Of a DNA stretch of 64,000 nucleotides, positions 11,401-26,400 are shown one piece after another; the first letter of the stretch is position 1; each line of letters begins with the position of its first letter. Source of the stretch: Heliopora coerulea (lineage: Eukaryota; Cnidaria; Anthozoa; Scleralcyonacea; Helioporidae); contig JASJOG010000097.1 of the NCBI GenBank assembly GCA_030142905.1, positions 930,001 to 994,000 on the forward strand, in the 5' to 3' direction. The position numbers and the translations under genes are program-made. Below the pieces are notes generated by a model. That model made no database searches. It worked only from the letters and a program-made list of their open reading frames with translations, and was not told the DNA's origin.

Positions 11401-14400
11401 AGGGACTTCATCAAAGTTTGATGGTCAGTTCTTGTTCATACCCTGTGGTATCAAAATTAATTTTTGGTCGACGCGCTGCTCGTTGCTTCAAAGCCCTTTA
11501 AATAAACACCTTCATAATATATAGTTTGTCTAAGCCAATTTAATTTTGATGTGGCAAGAGTACCTTCGAGAACTGACACGGACAACCTTTATGGGGACCT
11601 TAAAGTTAGTACTGGCTGATTAAGTCTTGATGCAAAAAAGCTATTATTATAGTTAATCACCGTCTTACACACCTGGGCTAAGTTCCCTCGACTAATCTGC
11701 TAAAGCGCCTGTGTGAACGTTACGAGTGAATTCTGTACATAAATAATGGCTAGATCACACGAAAACCGACCACGTACACTTTTGGTAAGCTTCGTGATGA
11801 AACTATTCGTTAAGCATCACGTATAGTTTCTTTATCTATGTCCGTGTTAAGATCTATGTCCATGTCCATATCTGTCTATCTTCACGTTTATGTGCACTTC
11901 TATATAATGTTTATATAGTAAAGTAGGTTGACACAGCAAATAGTGTATTCCCACACTGAGGGCTGAGAGTACCGGTCGAACGTCATGTCCGCTATAGAAT
12001 TTTTGTAACAGATGTATGCAGCCGCTGACACTGTATAACGCAGCAAGCACGTAAAAAATAAGTTTCAGTAGAAATGCAAGAAGGAAAGTCAGATTTTAGC
12101 CAGGTTAGAGGTATTTAACTGAGTTAAATTGATACAGCTTCACATCCAAAAACCTTTGAATTTTTTTGAAGATTCCACTTCACTTTTTCAATTTACTTTA
12201 AAATAAATACCTTAGACTTAAAGCGTATTGGCCGGGAGCAGTAGAACTTTCACGAACGAGAAAAGTTCCATCGTTTGTTTTTTCCAGAAGTTCTTTCGCT
12301 TCGTCTCGGTCGATCTTCCCAACAAACCTAAGTCGAAACAAAAGAATAATAGTGTACATGGTAAAACTAACAAGGTTAAAATTACGTGCATACTTTAATG
12401 AAGACGAACATTTTCGATCGATTCGATCATTTTCAAGTATCAAGTAAACCTTAAGATGGCAGAGCTGGTCGAGAACTTTCGTTTTTGGACCATTTTGATC
12501 ATTTTAACCTGCTTATTTTTTGTATTTAATTGGTGACAATTTCACTAAATAATGTTAATTACTTGTGCAAAATGTTTACTTGTACAGCACCTGGAAATAC
12601 ATATAATAAACTAGTTTTATAATCTCCAGCTCTTACTGAAATAAGTGGGAAATAAGTCAAAGAAAAAGGATGAGTAACCGACAATATCAATACACCCAGA
12701 AATGTTTTCATTGTTCTTATTTTTATTTATTTATTTATTTATTACTTTTTATTAAAACGAGCTGAGTAATTCGACTTCACGACTTGTTACTGTTCACAGT
12801 ACTGTACTTCGAAATGCTAGAATAGTTTGCCTCAACTGAAAAAAGCAAAGATACTCAATACATGAAGGGACTTTGTACCGCTATTCCGCATGGTATTATT
12901 CACTCTTACATACCACTTGTGCATCGAAAGATCTTCGTCAACGATCGTGGCTTCCTCGGGCGTGCTGTATTGAAGTAAAATAACTGGTGATAGATTTAAA
13001 GCCAGGAATTTACAACTTCAGTCAACCGTGTTCCCGTATTAATAGTTGAAGTTTAGCTATGCTTTATCACACATTTTTAATGTACACCTTCAACAAAGAA
13101 CATGATGTCGGTTACTAATATTCAGTCAGCAGTAAAATATTTCTTAGTTTTGAAAGACTGCGAACCAGGTGAAAGGGTCAACAGAATGCAGGAACAACCC
13201 CTTCACCAAGTTCGCATGTCAAACCGAAGACAACTGCAATGACAACTAGAGATCTTTCATATCTGAACCACCAAATTAGCGATCTTAGTCCACTGCTGGA
13301 TGGACTTGTGGCCGTCTTGTAGGACCAATCTCAAAATCATAGATATCATTTAAAACTAGAGGGGACAGGGAGGCCGAAAATTTGAATCAAATTGAATGCC
13401 ACCATTCTGGGTAAACTGAGAGGGAAACTGTTTTCTTCTAGACCCTTTTCAGTCTGTTCGAGAACCTCGAGGTCAAACATCTAATGTTCAGGGAATTGTT
13501 TTGTGTTTGTTTTCATTACCTGTGTAGTACAAAAACTACTTTTCTGCGTATAAGTCGGCTATTTATTTTCCCTTTATTCGTTTTATACTAAGTGGCCTTT
13601 GATCATTACCTAGAACTTTTCATCTGGGCTTTGTTTGTTCTGCCCTCTAATTTATCCAATATGGCAGCCTTCAATTTCTCACCTGCGGTTGAATGACATT
13701 TACCTACAATGCCCCCCTCAAGTTAATATATGATCTCTATGCTCAAAATGAAATCGACGAAAGTTAACGTAGTCAGGCATCAAGTGCTTTGATAAAGATA
13801 TCGTTTCCAGCTCTCTCAACTGATGTTATCAAAACGCCAATTCTTGGAGAAGCTTCTCTTAACATTTGTAACTACTCAGCGCACTTCAATATCTATCTCT
13901 AAGGTCAGTGTTAGGTCGAACTTACGTGGGTGGAATGTCCGAACTTTGGACATACTTTGTCGTTGATCTCTGGCCAAAATAAATAGTGGAGTACAGATTA
14001 TGATTCGGTCAGTTCGGAAGGTGAAATACAACTCATAAAAACAACATCAATACGAAAATAACAAACAAAGAAAAGTAAAGAAGACAACAAAGCGGATGTA
14101 ATCTAAAGTACAGTAAACTTGGCTCAAATGCAAAGACACGATAGGTAAGGAAAACCAACTGAAGTGAAATAGTTTGCTGAAATACAACACTGGAAAGTGT
14201 AGGAGCGAAAGGCGAAGTAAAGAAAAGAAAGATGAAGTTAGAGCTAAATCACGTTAGAACACGATAACTTTTTATTCTGTTTGTTTTAGCATTTAATAAA
14301 GTTTACACTTTGAAAAAGAGTATTTGCAAGAAGTCATGGAGGAGAAAAAAAATGAACAGGCAGGGGGTAGGGCAGGAGGAAAGAGGAGATGAGGAATGAC

Positions 14401-17400
14401 GCGAAGGGGAGGGAAGAGAAGGGATATAGGGAAAAGGAAAAGAAAGGAATGAATAGAAAAGGAAAGGAAAGGGGAGGAGAGGAAGGGAAAGGAGAGGAAA
14501 ATAAAGAAGAGAAGAAGGGAGGAGTGTCAAGGACAGGAAAGTAAAAGGAAGGAAAGGAAAGGGAAGGGAAGGAAAGGAAAGGGAAGGGAGGGAAAGGAAA
14601 GGGATGGAAAGGAAAGGGAAGAAAAGGAAAGGAAGGGAAAGGGAAGGAAAGGGATGGAAAGGAAAGGGAAGAAAAGGAAAGGAAGGGAAAGGGAAGGAAA
14701 GGGAAGGAAAAGAAAGGGAAGGAAAGGAAAAGAGAAGGAAAGGGAAAAAAGGAAAGGAAGGGAAAGGGAAAGGAAAGGAAAGGAAAGGAAAGGGGAGGAA
14801 AGGAAAGGGGAGGAAAGGGAAGAAAAGGAAAGAGAAGGGAAGAGAATGAAAAAGAAGGGAAGGAAAGGGAAGGAAAGGGAAGAGAAAGGGAAAGGAAAGG
14901 AAAGTGAAGGAGAGGAGGAATGGGGACAATCGGAATGGAATCAAGGGAAGGGAACAAATGTGGAGAAATGGGAAGCGAAGGGATGGGATGAGACGAGAAG
15001 GGAATGGGAGAAAAGGGAAGTAAACGAGAGTACTGGACATGAGAGAACAGCGTGGTAGATAGGAAGCAATTGGAGAGGACGTGATGAGGAACCAAAAGCT
15101 GGGATAAGGTTTTTGGAATTGCAGATGAAAGAATTAAGGACCAATTCAATTTAGGTTATCATAGGTTTTAACTGATCATTTTAAGTTACCTGAACATTAC
15201 ATGGTACGATACTTGTTTGTACAACAGTTTACCTTCTTAAATTTGGTGGATTTAACATTTAACTTATACAAATTTACGCGGTCACATTTAAACTATCAAA
15301 CTTTACCAAAATTATGTTTATGGTTAATAACTTACAAATTTTTTATCATTGTGTTCGCTGTCTAATTCTTTGAGATTATTAGGAGCCGCATAGAAGGGAG
15401 AACCTTTGCAGACTGCTGACAGCGACAAGGTGTGTCGTACCTTGTTTCTGATAAAGATTAGCTCGGATGATCCCTGAAACATTTCATTAACATTTAATAA
15501 CATGGTCAAGGAAAGATAGTCTGGCAAATGACAAACAAGGGTGTGACAGGCGATAATTCAACAAGGGACTGGTCAAGTTTACAAGTGTTCACTAAGTACT
15601 GTTAGGGTTGCCGCGGTTGCCCGTTCAAATAGTTTAAATACAGCAATTAGACATTTCACAGGAGTTCAAATACTGCAACTGGAAATTTCAACAGCACGGG
15701 GTGTTGGTGACCCGGTGGTAGTGCACATGTCTCTCACCACTGTGACTAAGGTTCCGTTCCGGCTCCGTGCAATTATCTCATTAAAGTTACCTTGGTCACT
15801 TGTGAAAATAGTGTTGTCCAGTTTGATTCTACCAAGCATCACAGGTTTCCTCCGGGTACTCCGGTTTCCTCCTGTACTAACACTGGACCCATGAGGGGTG
15901 GTCCTTACTGGACCCCAGGCGAGAACAGCTTAGGTCGCTGATAGGATTATCCAGGATAAATAGACACTTCGTATCGTTGTTGTATGGTTTACAAAATGGC
16001 AACGCCCAACTGGTTACCAAATATTAGCGTCAATGTCGTCTTGGGTTCTATTTACAATCTCTGAATCAAAATATTCATTCGCATGAGCGCGCATGTTTTC
16101 AGCTCATAACATTCCTAAGGGGCTTGAGAAACTTGAAGAAAAGTCAACTTTTCCAAGACGACTATTTGCTCAAATTAAAAATAAAATTGACTCCGCAATT
16201 CGATCCCAACTCTCGTCTCATTAGTTTTAATGTCTTACCGATATTTAAACCTTTCCTTAATATTTATCTTAATTTTGACGGTTTTTGTAGTCCGACGTTT
16301 AGCCAAGTACGACTGAGTTCAAATTTGTTTGTTTATCTATTCTTTTCCTGATGAAGGAATCCTTTACGTTAATATAAAAATCCTCAGAAATATAAATATT
16401 CTGGAAACACCAGCTTTAAGGAACTTTATGTACTGATCACGGGACTGCTGTAAGTTAGAAACTAATTCCTTGCGCCTTTTAAACTGAGAAAAATTCAAAA
16501 TACGAAGAACTTATTAAACAAGAGCGACCAGGCGGTCAGTTGCACTAATAACAGAGACAAAGATGTGGCTATTGGGTATGTGATTATGAGAACATTAAGA
16601 CAGATAAGGAGCACCCGACATGAACAAGACATAATATTACACTAAAATACACAACATAATAGTATCAACCAACGTAATAACATAAACCAACACCAGGGTA
16701 GTTAACATCGCTCTCAACACCACGCAACGAACGCATGGTTACGCTACTGAACGCAACACAACGCAACTTTACCCAACGTAGCGAAACATAATACAACCCG
16801 AATGCCGAGAACAGGTTCAACAGTGCTGGGTTACAAATGTGAGTAAATGCCAGTCACAATGATTACCCCGAAAAATTATTCCCAGAGATAAACGTCACAT
16901 AATCACCTTTCTCCCATTCACTGGTACCGGGTTACAAATGTGAGCGACCTCCAGGCACAAAGATGACCTCGGCAAATTATTTGTAGAAATAAACGTCCCA
17001 TAGTCATCTACCATCCGCTCACTAGTACCGGGTTAACGACGTGAGCGATCTCCACTCACGGGGATAATCCTAAACTATTCCAGGTGATAAACGTCCCATG
17101 TTCATGTACCTGTTTGGGGAAATCATCCTCTACAGTCCTCAACTGATCCACAGTGACATGCGGTGACTAACCTTAACCTCAGTTCTAACTCTAATCCTTA
17201 AGGAAGATGTTATTTCGCTGGCCTCAGAGTGACATCAGGTGACGATTTTACAAGTTTACTGATGCTAATCCTTTCCGAAACTTTAACCCTAACCCGAATC
17301 CTACCTCTACTCCTAACCCTAACCCTTGATCAGTTTTAATCCAGTTTCGATTCTGATTTTCAACCAACTGTCAGTCTTAGACCAGCGAAATAATTTCTCC

Positions 17401-20400
17401 CTATCTTAAACCAAAACTCTGCTTTATTCCTAATTTTCTAATTTTATTTTGCTGAATTTCGCAGTAGCAAAGCAGGCAATACAGCACTGAAAGCTTTTGA
17501 ATACCACTAAACAGGACAGCACAGCACAGCACGCCACAGAGCTGAACAAAACACCACCACGCAATACAAAACAGTGCGATTGCAAGAAAACCTTACCACA
17601 GAACATAACGCAACTAGAAAAACCTTTCCCGATCAACAACTACTTTAACACGCATGTTTTGCTTGAATTACCTGCAACGGGCCACCTTTTCGATTCTTTT
17701 CGTCGAAAACTTCTACATGATTGCTTGGGAAAAACCCTACTTTTCCGGTCCTTTTTGACTTGCCCTGAGAACAGTAAAAGGTCAAACAGTTTACTTTGAT
17801 CTTTTTACAAAGTAAACAAACAGTTTACTTTGATCTTTTTACTGCAGGAGACCAACATTACTTAGTTATGCACAAGTTACCACGCCATTATATTTTCACC
17901 AAAACTGAAAACTTGTGTACGAAGATTTTTCCCGTGACAAGGTAGAAAGGACTTTAAAACCCCTACCGGCAAGACGTCCCTCCTTGACGACTAAAATCGC
18001 CCAGTGTTATCCAAAGTCAGTGTTGTAACGAGTCACTAAATATTGTGAGTGTAATCGAGTTGAGCCATTTTAAGACAACGGCACAAGTCGAGTCGAGTCA
18101 AATCACTTCTCATGGTCGAGGCAAATCTTTTAAGCAAAACTCGAGTTGAGTCAAATCTTTAAGCACTATAACTCGAGTCTTGTCAAGTCAAGTCATCAGA
18201 AATTGCAACTCGAGTTCGACTGGGTCCAGTCAAGGACTCGAGTCATTACAACAGTGCCCAGAGTAAAATAACAGAAGACTGATCCTGACTAGAAAGAGTC
18301 AAGCAAACACCACGAGAAACGTTAACGACTTCCATCGTAAAACAGACTTTTTCCGGCGAAACAAAAGAATGATGCAGATATGCTACGCCTCCAGACAATG
18401 TCTTCGATGTTATCTCGGATTGGCTAGAGGAGTGTCATATAAACAGCCAATGAATAGAGCGTATGCACTTGACGTCATAGCGATGATGTTGGTGTCCCTC
18501 AACCCTTTGACGACCAGTGTCCAATATATAGGACACCGCTAGAACAAAGAAACAAAGGGATAGACAAAGGAAAAACAAAGAGACACCATAAATGAAAAGA
18601 AAAAAATTCAGGCATTAAAGATGGAATAAAAGAATTTTGACCATTCTCGTTTGCTAGGTACACCAAGATGACCACCATGACCTTTGTTATTCGAGTTTCT
18701 TGGGACCGAGTGCATACGCACTACAGAGATGATGGTGGTCTATTGCAGGAAGCCTATTTGCATCTCGTTAACAGATAGCGTGATTAAAAGGTCTATGAGA
18801 ATAACTAGGCGCCTCATTCTAAGAACGATCGCCCTTGATAAAGACAACAGACTGGCGTGTCGAAACGTTGCGTCATAAACGGTAGTTTAGTAAACTAAAG
18901 TCAAAACTTTTCAAGCCAGAATATTCTTCACATAGATGCCTTGGGAATTTGATCATTTACGAGCGAGAAATTTTTAATCGGACGTGGTCGAAAGTTGCAG
19001 CAAACCAATTTTGACGGTACTAAAAATTTACTCAAAGTTTTATCGGTATTCAGGATAAAGGAATCGTCAGAATAGGTCCAGAAGAATGCACCCCTGAGTA
19101 ACCTAAGCAGTAGCAGTATTGAATTCTTACCTCCCACCACTCGGGATCGCTACGTTGTAACACATCGATCTCCTCCCCAGCATCAAATACCAGAGTACTC
19201 TTTTTACCGGGAGCGTGGCCGTGAAATCTGAAGAGAATGAATCAGTTTAGCCTTGAATGTTTAGCTGCTTGATTCACGTTTCAGCAATCAAAGGGTTTAA
19301 TGCAGACTGGAGGACGTTATTTATCCATTACTTAACGATTTTACAAAAACCTATCTAATATTTCCCCCAAGTGCGGAAGCTTCAATATCAATAATGTCCT
19401 AACCCATCGAAAAAAAAGGGGGAAGTTATGAAATGGTTTTGACCATAATATTGATATTTTGGTAAAATGCATTTTGCTGATGTTCAGGCAGGTTATTTAG
19501 GTAAGTGCCAATGTAAAGGTTTGCCGTCTAAGCCCGAATGGACGTCTAGGCAACACTAAATCGTAAAAGCTGCTTTTCACTGGACGACAAACAAACAGCG
19601 ACCTCGAAAAAGACATTGTAAATACTATTTATACAAGTGAACATGTGAACGGCACAATGACAATAACATCAAACAACTATAACATAAATACGAAGGCTTG
19701 CACCACAAGGTCCTTCAAATCATTCCGATTTAGGTATAATCGTTCTGAGTATAATCAGTCGCACTATCAATAATGTAAAAGATATAGACTGACTGGGACA
19801 TTTCCTAAGAGTCAACTTGTGGGATAAACTCAAAACTATGACTTGACGCAGTTGAAACAACCACGGGAAACTCTTTGGAGTCTAGTTATTCCAGTTTTCA
19901 CGGACGCCTACGAAAATGTCTGGTCATTTCAAACTGGTGATAAAAGGAAGTAATTTCTCACCAATTGAATATCGACTTGCACATTTCAGTAATAAATTAA
20001 TAACCATTGAAAGCTTCTCAACATGTCACCCTGTCAGGGTGACCCAGTCATTGAGCTGAATAGCTCATTCTCAAAGTTTAGCGTCAAGACAGCTTTACAT
20101 ACAGTTCCTACATTCCTACATGTTGCTAGTTATTCGGTCTTTATTCATGCGCATATCGCCAAAACAATTGAAAGCTCAGTACGGATTATAACTTATTAGT
20201 ATATAATTCCCAGGTGAAGAGTGTTTTTTGCTCAATCTGATTGGTTGTTCCTCTATCTCGGAATATCCTGCACTATTCACCTCCGGGTAAAACAAGATGG
20301 CGTCCAGTTTTGTTTAAGTTACGGAAGAACTTTTCTTAAATAAACGAAGTCGCCGTGCCATAAAATAACAAAAAAGAAACGAAATTTGGGAGTGAAGTAT

Positions 20401-23400
20401 TTAAAGATATGTAGTTCTTTTATTTTTTAGCGATAAATACACTCAGGGGAGCTCCAAATGTTTTGTTTACGAATAATTGGTGGGCGACAAGCCGACTGAG
20501 TTCGGTAAAATTGTTTCAAAAATTTGAAAAATAAATGTGAAAAAAATTAAGCGAGGTATATGCTAAAACAATTATTCACCTCATTGTCGGTAAATATCCA
20601 CCACTATTCACCTCCACTTCGGTGAATAATTGTTAACCGTCGGAAAAATATTGTAAGATAAATAAAGATAAACTATCATAAGATAAACTGTAAAGGACTC
20701 TCCAATCGAAAGATCCTGCTTTTGCTTCTTGGTTGAAATTTTCCCTCGATATTCGCATTGTAATACAGTAAGAGAAAGGCAATTACTGGAAAAGTTTCGA
20801 CTACTTTTGCTCGCCTCTCCGGAATCAGGATTTCACGTTCGATTTTCGAACGGGGACGCTATAGAGAAAATGTTTTTAGCTGGAAGTTGTAACGAAACTA
20901 GTCTCGAAGTGGCAATTGTTATTCGATCTTTCTCGTACCTTGCGGTAGATACGACCGTCGCAAGCGATACTGGAAAAGAAAAGAAGACAAAAGTGAACAC
21001 ATTGCACGGGCTACGAGGAGCGTTACTACAACAGGGATGAGATACCAAACAGAATTTTGACCCGAAAAATTCCGGAAAATTTGGGCAAAGTCGATCGTCT
21101 CGAAGTTAACTTCGGGGTAAATTCGGTCCGGTAAAGTAAAATCAGAAATAACGAACTTTCGAAATGCACGACCAACATGTTTAAGGTTACTAATAATACA
21201 AATTATAATCTTCGAAGCAATAAAGTGGATTTTGTCCTCCCAAAGCCAAATAGAAACTTTATGAAAAAGAGCATCAGCTATTCGGGCGCAAAGTTATGAA
21301 ATAATTCATCAAAAAGCGATAAAGAAAAACAGATTTCAGTTGGGCAGTAGAGGACTATTCTCAATGGCAACATCTGTGCCTAATGTCATTATGTAAATTT
21401 AATCATTAACTTTTTGTAATTATTGTAATAATAACAGTACTATAATATGTTTAGTATGTAGTTTAATTTGTAAATAATGTATGCGTAGCGTAATTTGTAG
21501 TATGTACTATATAACAGGTAATATCAACAATAATGGTTTTTAACCAACGGCCCCTTAAAAATCAGTCGCCTAAATGCACTGAAGGGCTACCTTTTTAAAA
21601 TAAGTTTAAATAATAATAATAATAAATAATAATAATACTAATAAAATAATTCCACGAAATAAGAGCAAGTTTCTCGGGGGGGTTCGCTACGTTCCTGGCT
21701 CTGATATTCAGGTACATCCCACTCCTCCTGATAATCAAACTTCCCTATGTAAACTTCGTATTCTTTCTCGGGCATTCACACGAAATTTTCATTTCACATT
21801 TGAGAACGAAACGTTTTCATGTAATATTTCATAAACGAGTGCGAGTGTTTTACCAGGGGTTACACACACGAGAGAACACTGAAAATCACGAGGCAGTAGG
21901 TCGAGTGCTTTTAATTGTTCTCGAAATAGCTTGTCAGTTGTCTATTTTGAATTTATAACTAAGAAATGGGACAATAAACGGTTCTTTGTTTAGGCCATTT
22001 ATTATCTGATTTCTTAATTATGAATTCGGTTTGCGCGACCTTTACCGGGTTTCAAAACACATGCACATGACCAAATGTAGTATGTATAATCGGAAGTCTG
22101 GGACTAATCTGTCGGCTGCGTGATTGCTTGCTGTCAACGCATGTAATGTAATACATGCTGATTAACAAGATTAAGAGAGATAGAAAGGAGAACTTTTGAC
22201 AGTCGAGAGAAGCGCGTGGCCCTGAGTCTTCGTGAAGCCTTTTCACCAGCAATAAAAGATATTCTTAACAAACCCTAACGTATAGAATTTCGTGTAGCTG
22301 CTTAGCATTGTGGGTGGTGACCTGCTACACAAATATTTTTCAAACTATTACTGAGTTTGAAAAGATATGTGAAATTATTTGGTTCTAAATTTCACATGTG
22401 AATATTGGTATTCGAAACGTGTTTCACATTTGAGGTGGAAGACTCCCAAAAAAAATTAATCTTGTGTATGAACTTTTCATTTCACATAAGGCATAGAACA
22501 CTGACATACGAAGTGCTATTTTCATATGTGAAATGACACGCGAAATTTTCCAAAGGCTCAGCCAGTCTATTGGAAAAACAAAATAACAATAACTCAAGGA
22601 CTCAAATCAACTCACAGTTTGGTATCACTGGCTCAGACTTGTTCCTTCCTCTTGGAGGTAACGGAGGACTGTTGGGGGAGACTGGTTCGGAGACCTGTTT
22701 TGTGAGGGACGGGTACCGCGAACTGTGAACGAAGGACGGGTGGTTGTCGAATTTCTTGGACTTTGAGGATTTGCACACCGGTGATTTCTCAATACACTCC
22801 TTGTGACATGTGTGTTGGCAACCTACAAAAATTCAGTAGTAATTGACGAGGGTAAGAAACATTAAAATGAAGACTGTGGCGAGTCTATCAATGTGAAAGA
22901 CATTTCACTATACTTTATTCCTACATTTTTATCTCTATTCGAGCAGCATTTCGGTCGCTGCTCGTTTAGTTTCTGATGTGGTAGACGACGAAAGCTTATA
23001 CGAATAAAGTTATTCTAAACAGCAGCTACTGGCCTCGTTTGATTTGGCTTTATTTTCTCCAACCGGGACGAATTGTGAAAAAAGGAAATTTTGGACCGCA
23101 GGCCGGGAATCGAACCCGTGATTCTGCGAACCTAGTGCAGCGCTCTGCCAACTTAAGGTACGTTTACACTATACCGGATAACTTTCCGTAGGGACGTGAA
23201 AAACCATACCGGATAGGCCATACGTTTACAGTTGGAACGCTATTTTCGGAGCGATTTTTGGAACAGAGCGACTTTGTTCCGCTTCACTCTTAAAAGTGGT
23301 ACGTTCCATATCGAATGGGTTTTCGAGGCGCTTTGAGCCTTCAATTGCATTCAATATGGAGTCATGCGAGTGTTTGTGTGTTATTACTGCTGGATTATTG

Positions 23401-26400
23401 CAAACAATTTTGGGCTACTTATCACAATCACAGCAACTGATCGTATTTTTTAATACGTTGGCGAGCTGGAGAAGGAGTGTGCTGTTACAAGTGCAAATCT
23501 CTTCGAGGCGGATTACACTCTGTCATTCCAGGTCCGCTGTTTACATCATACCGGATAACTATTTACGAAAGTGAAGAACTGTCCTGTTTACACTATACCG
23601 CAGAGCTTTTTGTACTGGCACAAAAATCTTTCCAGTATAGTGTAAACGTAGCCTAAGCGATGAAGGCCTTCGCCGATAACTAGGCCAAGAGTTCTGTGGC
23701 TATATAATCTGCCCTATGTGGCGTCTACCCTACTAATAAGAAATTTTCCAGCCTGTATTTCTTACTCCAACAAGGTGGCCCGGAACTGTTTATGTGCTGG
23801 TAACTGATTTTTAGCCCCAGAATCGGCTTTAGTTTCATTTTTTCCTTTTGCGATTTAGCGAGGATGGCTGTGGCGGAAAAGATAGCACCCTGTCTGTTGC
23901 TTGAAAGCAGATTATTATAAGTTGGTTCAAGCTAGATTTTAAAGTCTGATTTCTATCCCTATATTATTTTCGATACTGACACTTTTACGTATATGTAACT
24001 GCCAACACTCACTTCCCACACAATGCCGATATGTTACATGGTCATATAAGAATTGTCATCCATCTTACCTTTACAAACATATCCTTGGTTAATTAAGCCC
24101 CTGTTGTGAAAAAAAGTGGAGTAAAAGGTCAGAAGAACATCATAAAACACTGACCTAAGCCCAATTACTTTAACAGACGACGAGCCTTTCCTAATAGAAA
24201 TTTAAAGTCAAAGAACATTCTCTTCGAAGGCAAAGACCAAGTATCACAAACTTAAGATAACGTTCTTACTAGGAAATAAATTCGGTTTCGATTTTTCGCT
24301 TTTTTCAATATCGCTCCAGTTTACTTCATGCACTTAAAGCGCTTTACTTGGAATATTGAATAAAAATCTAAATTAACAAACCCCTTTCTAATGAAATAAA
24401 AATTACAAACTCCCGGTTGCTTTAGCACGGCAATTATTGAGAATCGTTAGAACGTTTCGGACTCTACAGGTTCGTTTGCACGCACGATTTTGTCTCGCGA
24501 TTGTCATCCTGGTGCATGTAATTACCTCAGGACAGTCAACGTAGTAGGATTTCTGCTTTTGATTCACTCCAGTTCGCCCTTAAGTCTCTCGTGAGTTTAA
24601 TCCATACATCAGTATGACAAATCGCAAGGCACAATCGCACGTTCATACACACCTTGAATAGAGAAAAACGTTTTCAACCAGCGAATTAAAACCTTTTGCC
24701 ATTATTTCGTGTCGTATGCTATGTCATAAAAGAAACTGTTCATACTTTTTTTTCTGCGTTCAGAGAGGTTATGGATCCACTTGTGAAGTTCGGAGAGCAC
24801 TCAAAAGCTACAAATGCCCTCACTTCTTGCCGTGAACATCTCTTGCGCTTTCTTTGCGCTCTCAAGACTTCCTGCGTTCATCCCTAACTAGACTTACCAA
24901 GCTAAAACACGAAACATTCTCTGGTATCGCAAAATAGTCTGTAAATCCCTAGAGACAGGCTCCCTTCCAACAGGTTAGTTGCCCGTGCCCCTTAGTCCCA
25001 CACCATCGTGTATCTTAATCAGCTCAATCAAGACATACCATAAAAGGTTTTTACACACTGTACAATACGTCGGGGAGTGGAACGTTGTGAGCTCAAGGCG
25101 GTGGTTACCTGTAAACGAAAAATGAGTCAGTTAATAAAGACTGTTTAGTTTTCAAAGGTTGCGCAGTGTAAGACCAAACTTCTTGTAATACCAAAATATT
25201 ACAAAGGTATTTATCATTATGATTATCACCAGCACTACTACCATTACAATTATCGCTATAGCTGCGACTACTATTATCACGACCACTACCACCATCACTG
25301 TCATCATAACTATTATTAATACGACTATTTAAATTACCATTACTAGTGTTACTGCTACACCTACCACCATCACAACCACTATCACCATAACCATCACCAT
25401 TATCACTATCACTGCCACTAACACTACTACCACTATACCTAGTATTGTGACCAACACTATCACCACCACCATTATCCTCATTGTCACTTCTATCAGAACC
25501 ACTATCACTACCGCTAACACTACAACAACCACTATACTTACCACTATCACTACCACAACCACTATACTTACCACTATCACTACCACAACCACTATACTTA
25601 CCACTATCACTACCACAACCACTATCGCTAACACTAGTACTACCAATACCATTACAACTATAAATGCTACAATGATTACCATTAACACCACCACTGTCAC
25701 CATCACTATCACTATCACTATCACCATCACCACCACCACTATCACCATTATCATCACCACCACCACCACTACCACTATCACCATCACCATCACCACCACT
25801 GTGACTGTCACCATCACTGTTAGTGTCCTTCTCTAAGCAAGATGGGAAATTCGTCAACAATGAATATTTTGCCGTACCGCTTCAGGAATTTTAGGATCGC
25901 AAAACCACTTAAGACATTTATACTAATTTAAATTTAAATGAAAAGATTTTCGAATAAGATTGCTCGACCTAGCATGTACAATTTTGTATCAACAGAAAAA
26001 TTCCTACTTTCATTTCGCTATCTAAAGCAGCAATATGTCCTGAAAACACCAGTGAATTAATCGGATGCATCAAAACGAGCAATCATATCATGTCAACTAG
26101 TTTATCGCCTAAAACCAGTGAACTCGATTTCCATATCTGGAATGCTAACTGGCCAATGAAATGCGAAGCCAAGATGGCCGCCCATGTAGGGCAATTTTGT
26201 ACGTTAGTTTCAGTCCCCTACGCGGTCTTGTACGTCAGTTTTAGTCTCCCACGCGACTTTTTACATTTTCTGAAGAGTTTTCTTTGAAAATACACACAAA
26301 TCATGTCCTCAAGAGACAGAAATAAGTTTAAATATTTCAAATATATTTCGACAAAGTCAAACCGAGTTAAAGGTTATATATTTTCACGAAAATGAATTAC

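Noticed and set aside
14303..15149. Long open frames on both strands rich in Ser/Phe/Pro/Leu or Lys/Arg/Glu/Gly
   Set aside because: They are translations of the GGAAA polypurine array; overlapping frames on both strands show the same low complexity and no domain.
19332..19350. A 19-nt candidate microexon bridging exons 23 and 25 (CKIVK)
   Set aside because: Weak acceptor and donor. The 31-nt segment at 20939-20969 fits the phase with much better sites and an SH3-like sequence.
20729..21040. A 103-codon plus-strand frame
   Set aside because: It overlaps Vav exon 24 on the opposite strand and shows no protein family features.
25105..25860. A 251-codon Ser/Gly/Asp-rich frame and overlapping Val/Met and Thr/Ile frames
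   Set aside because: Produced by the trinucleotide array. True Vav exon 21 (25039-25108) abuts it in a different arrangement.
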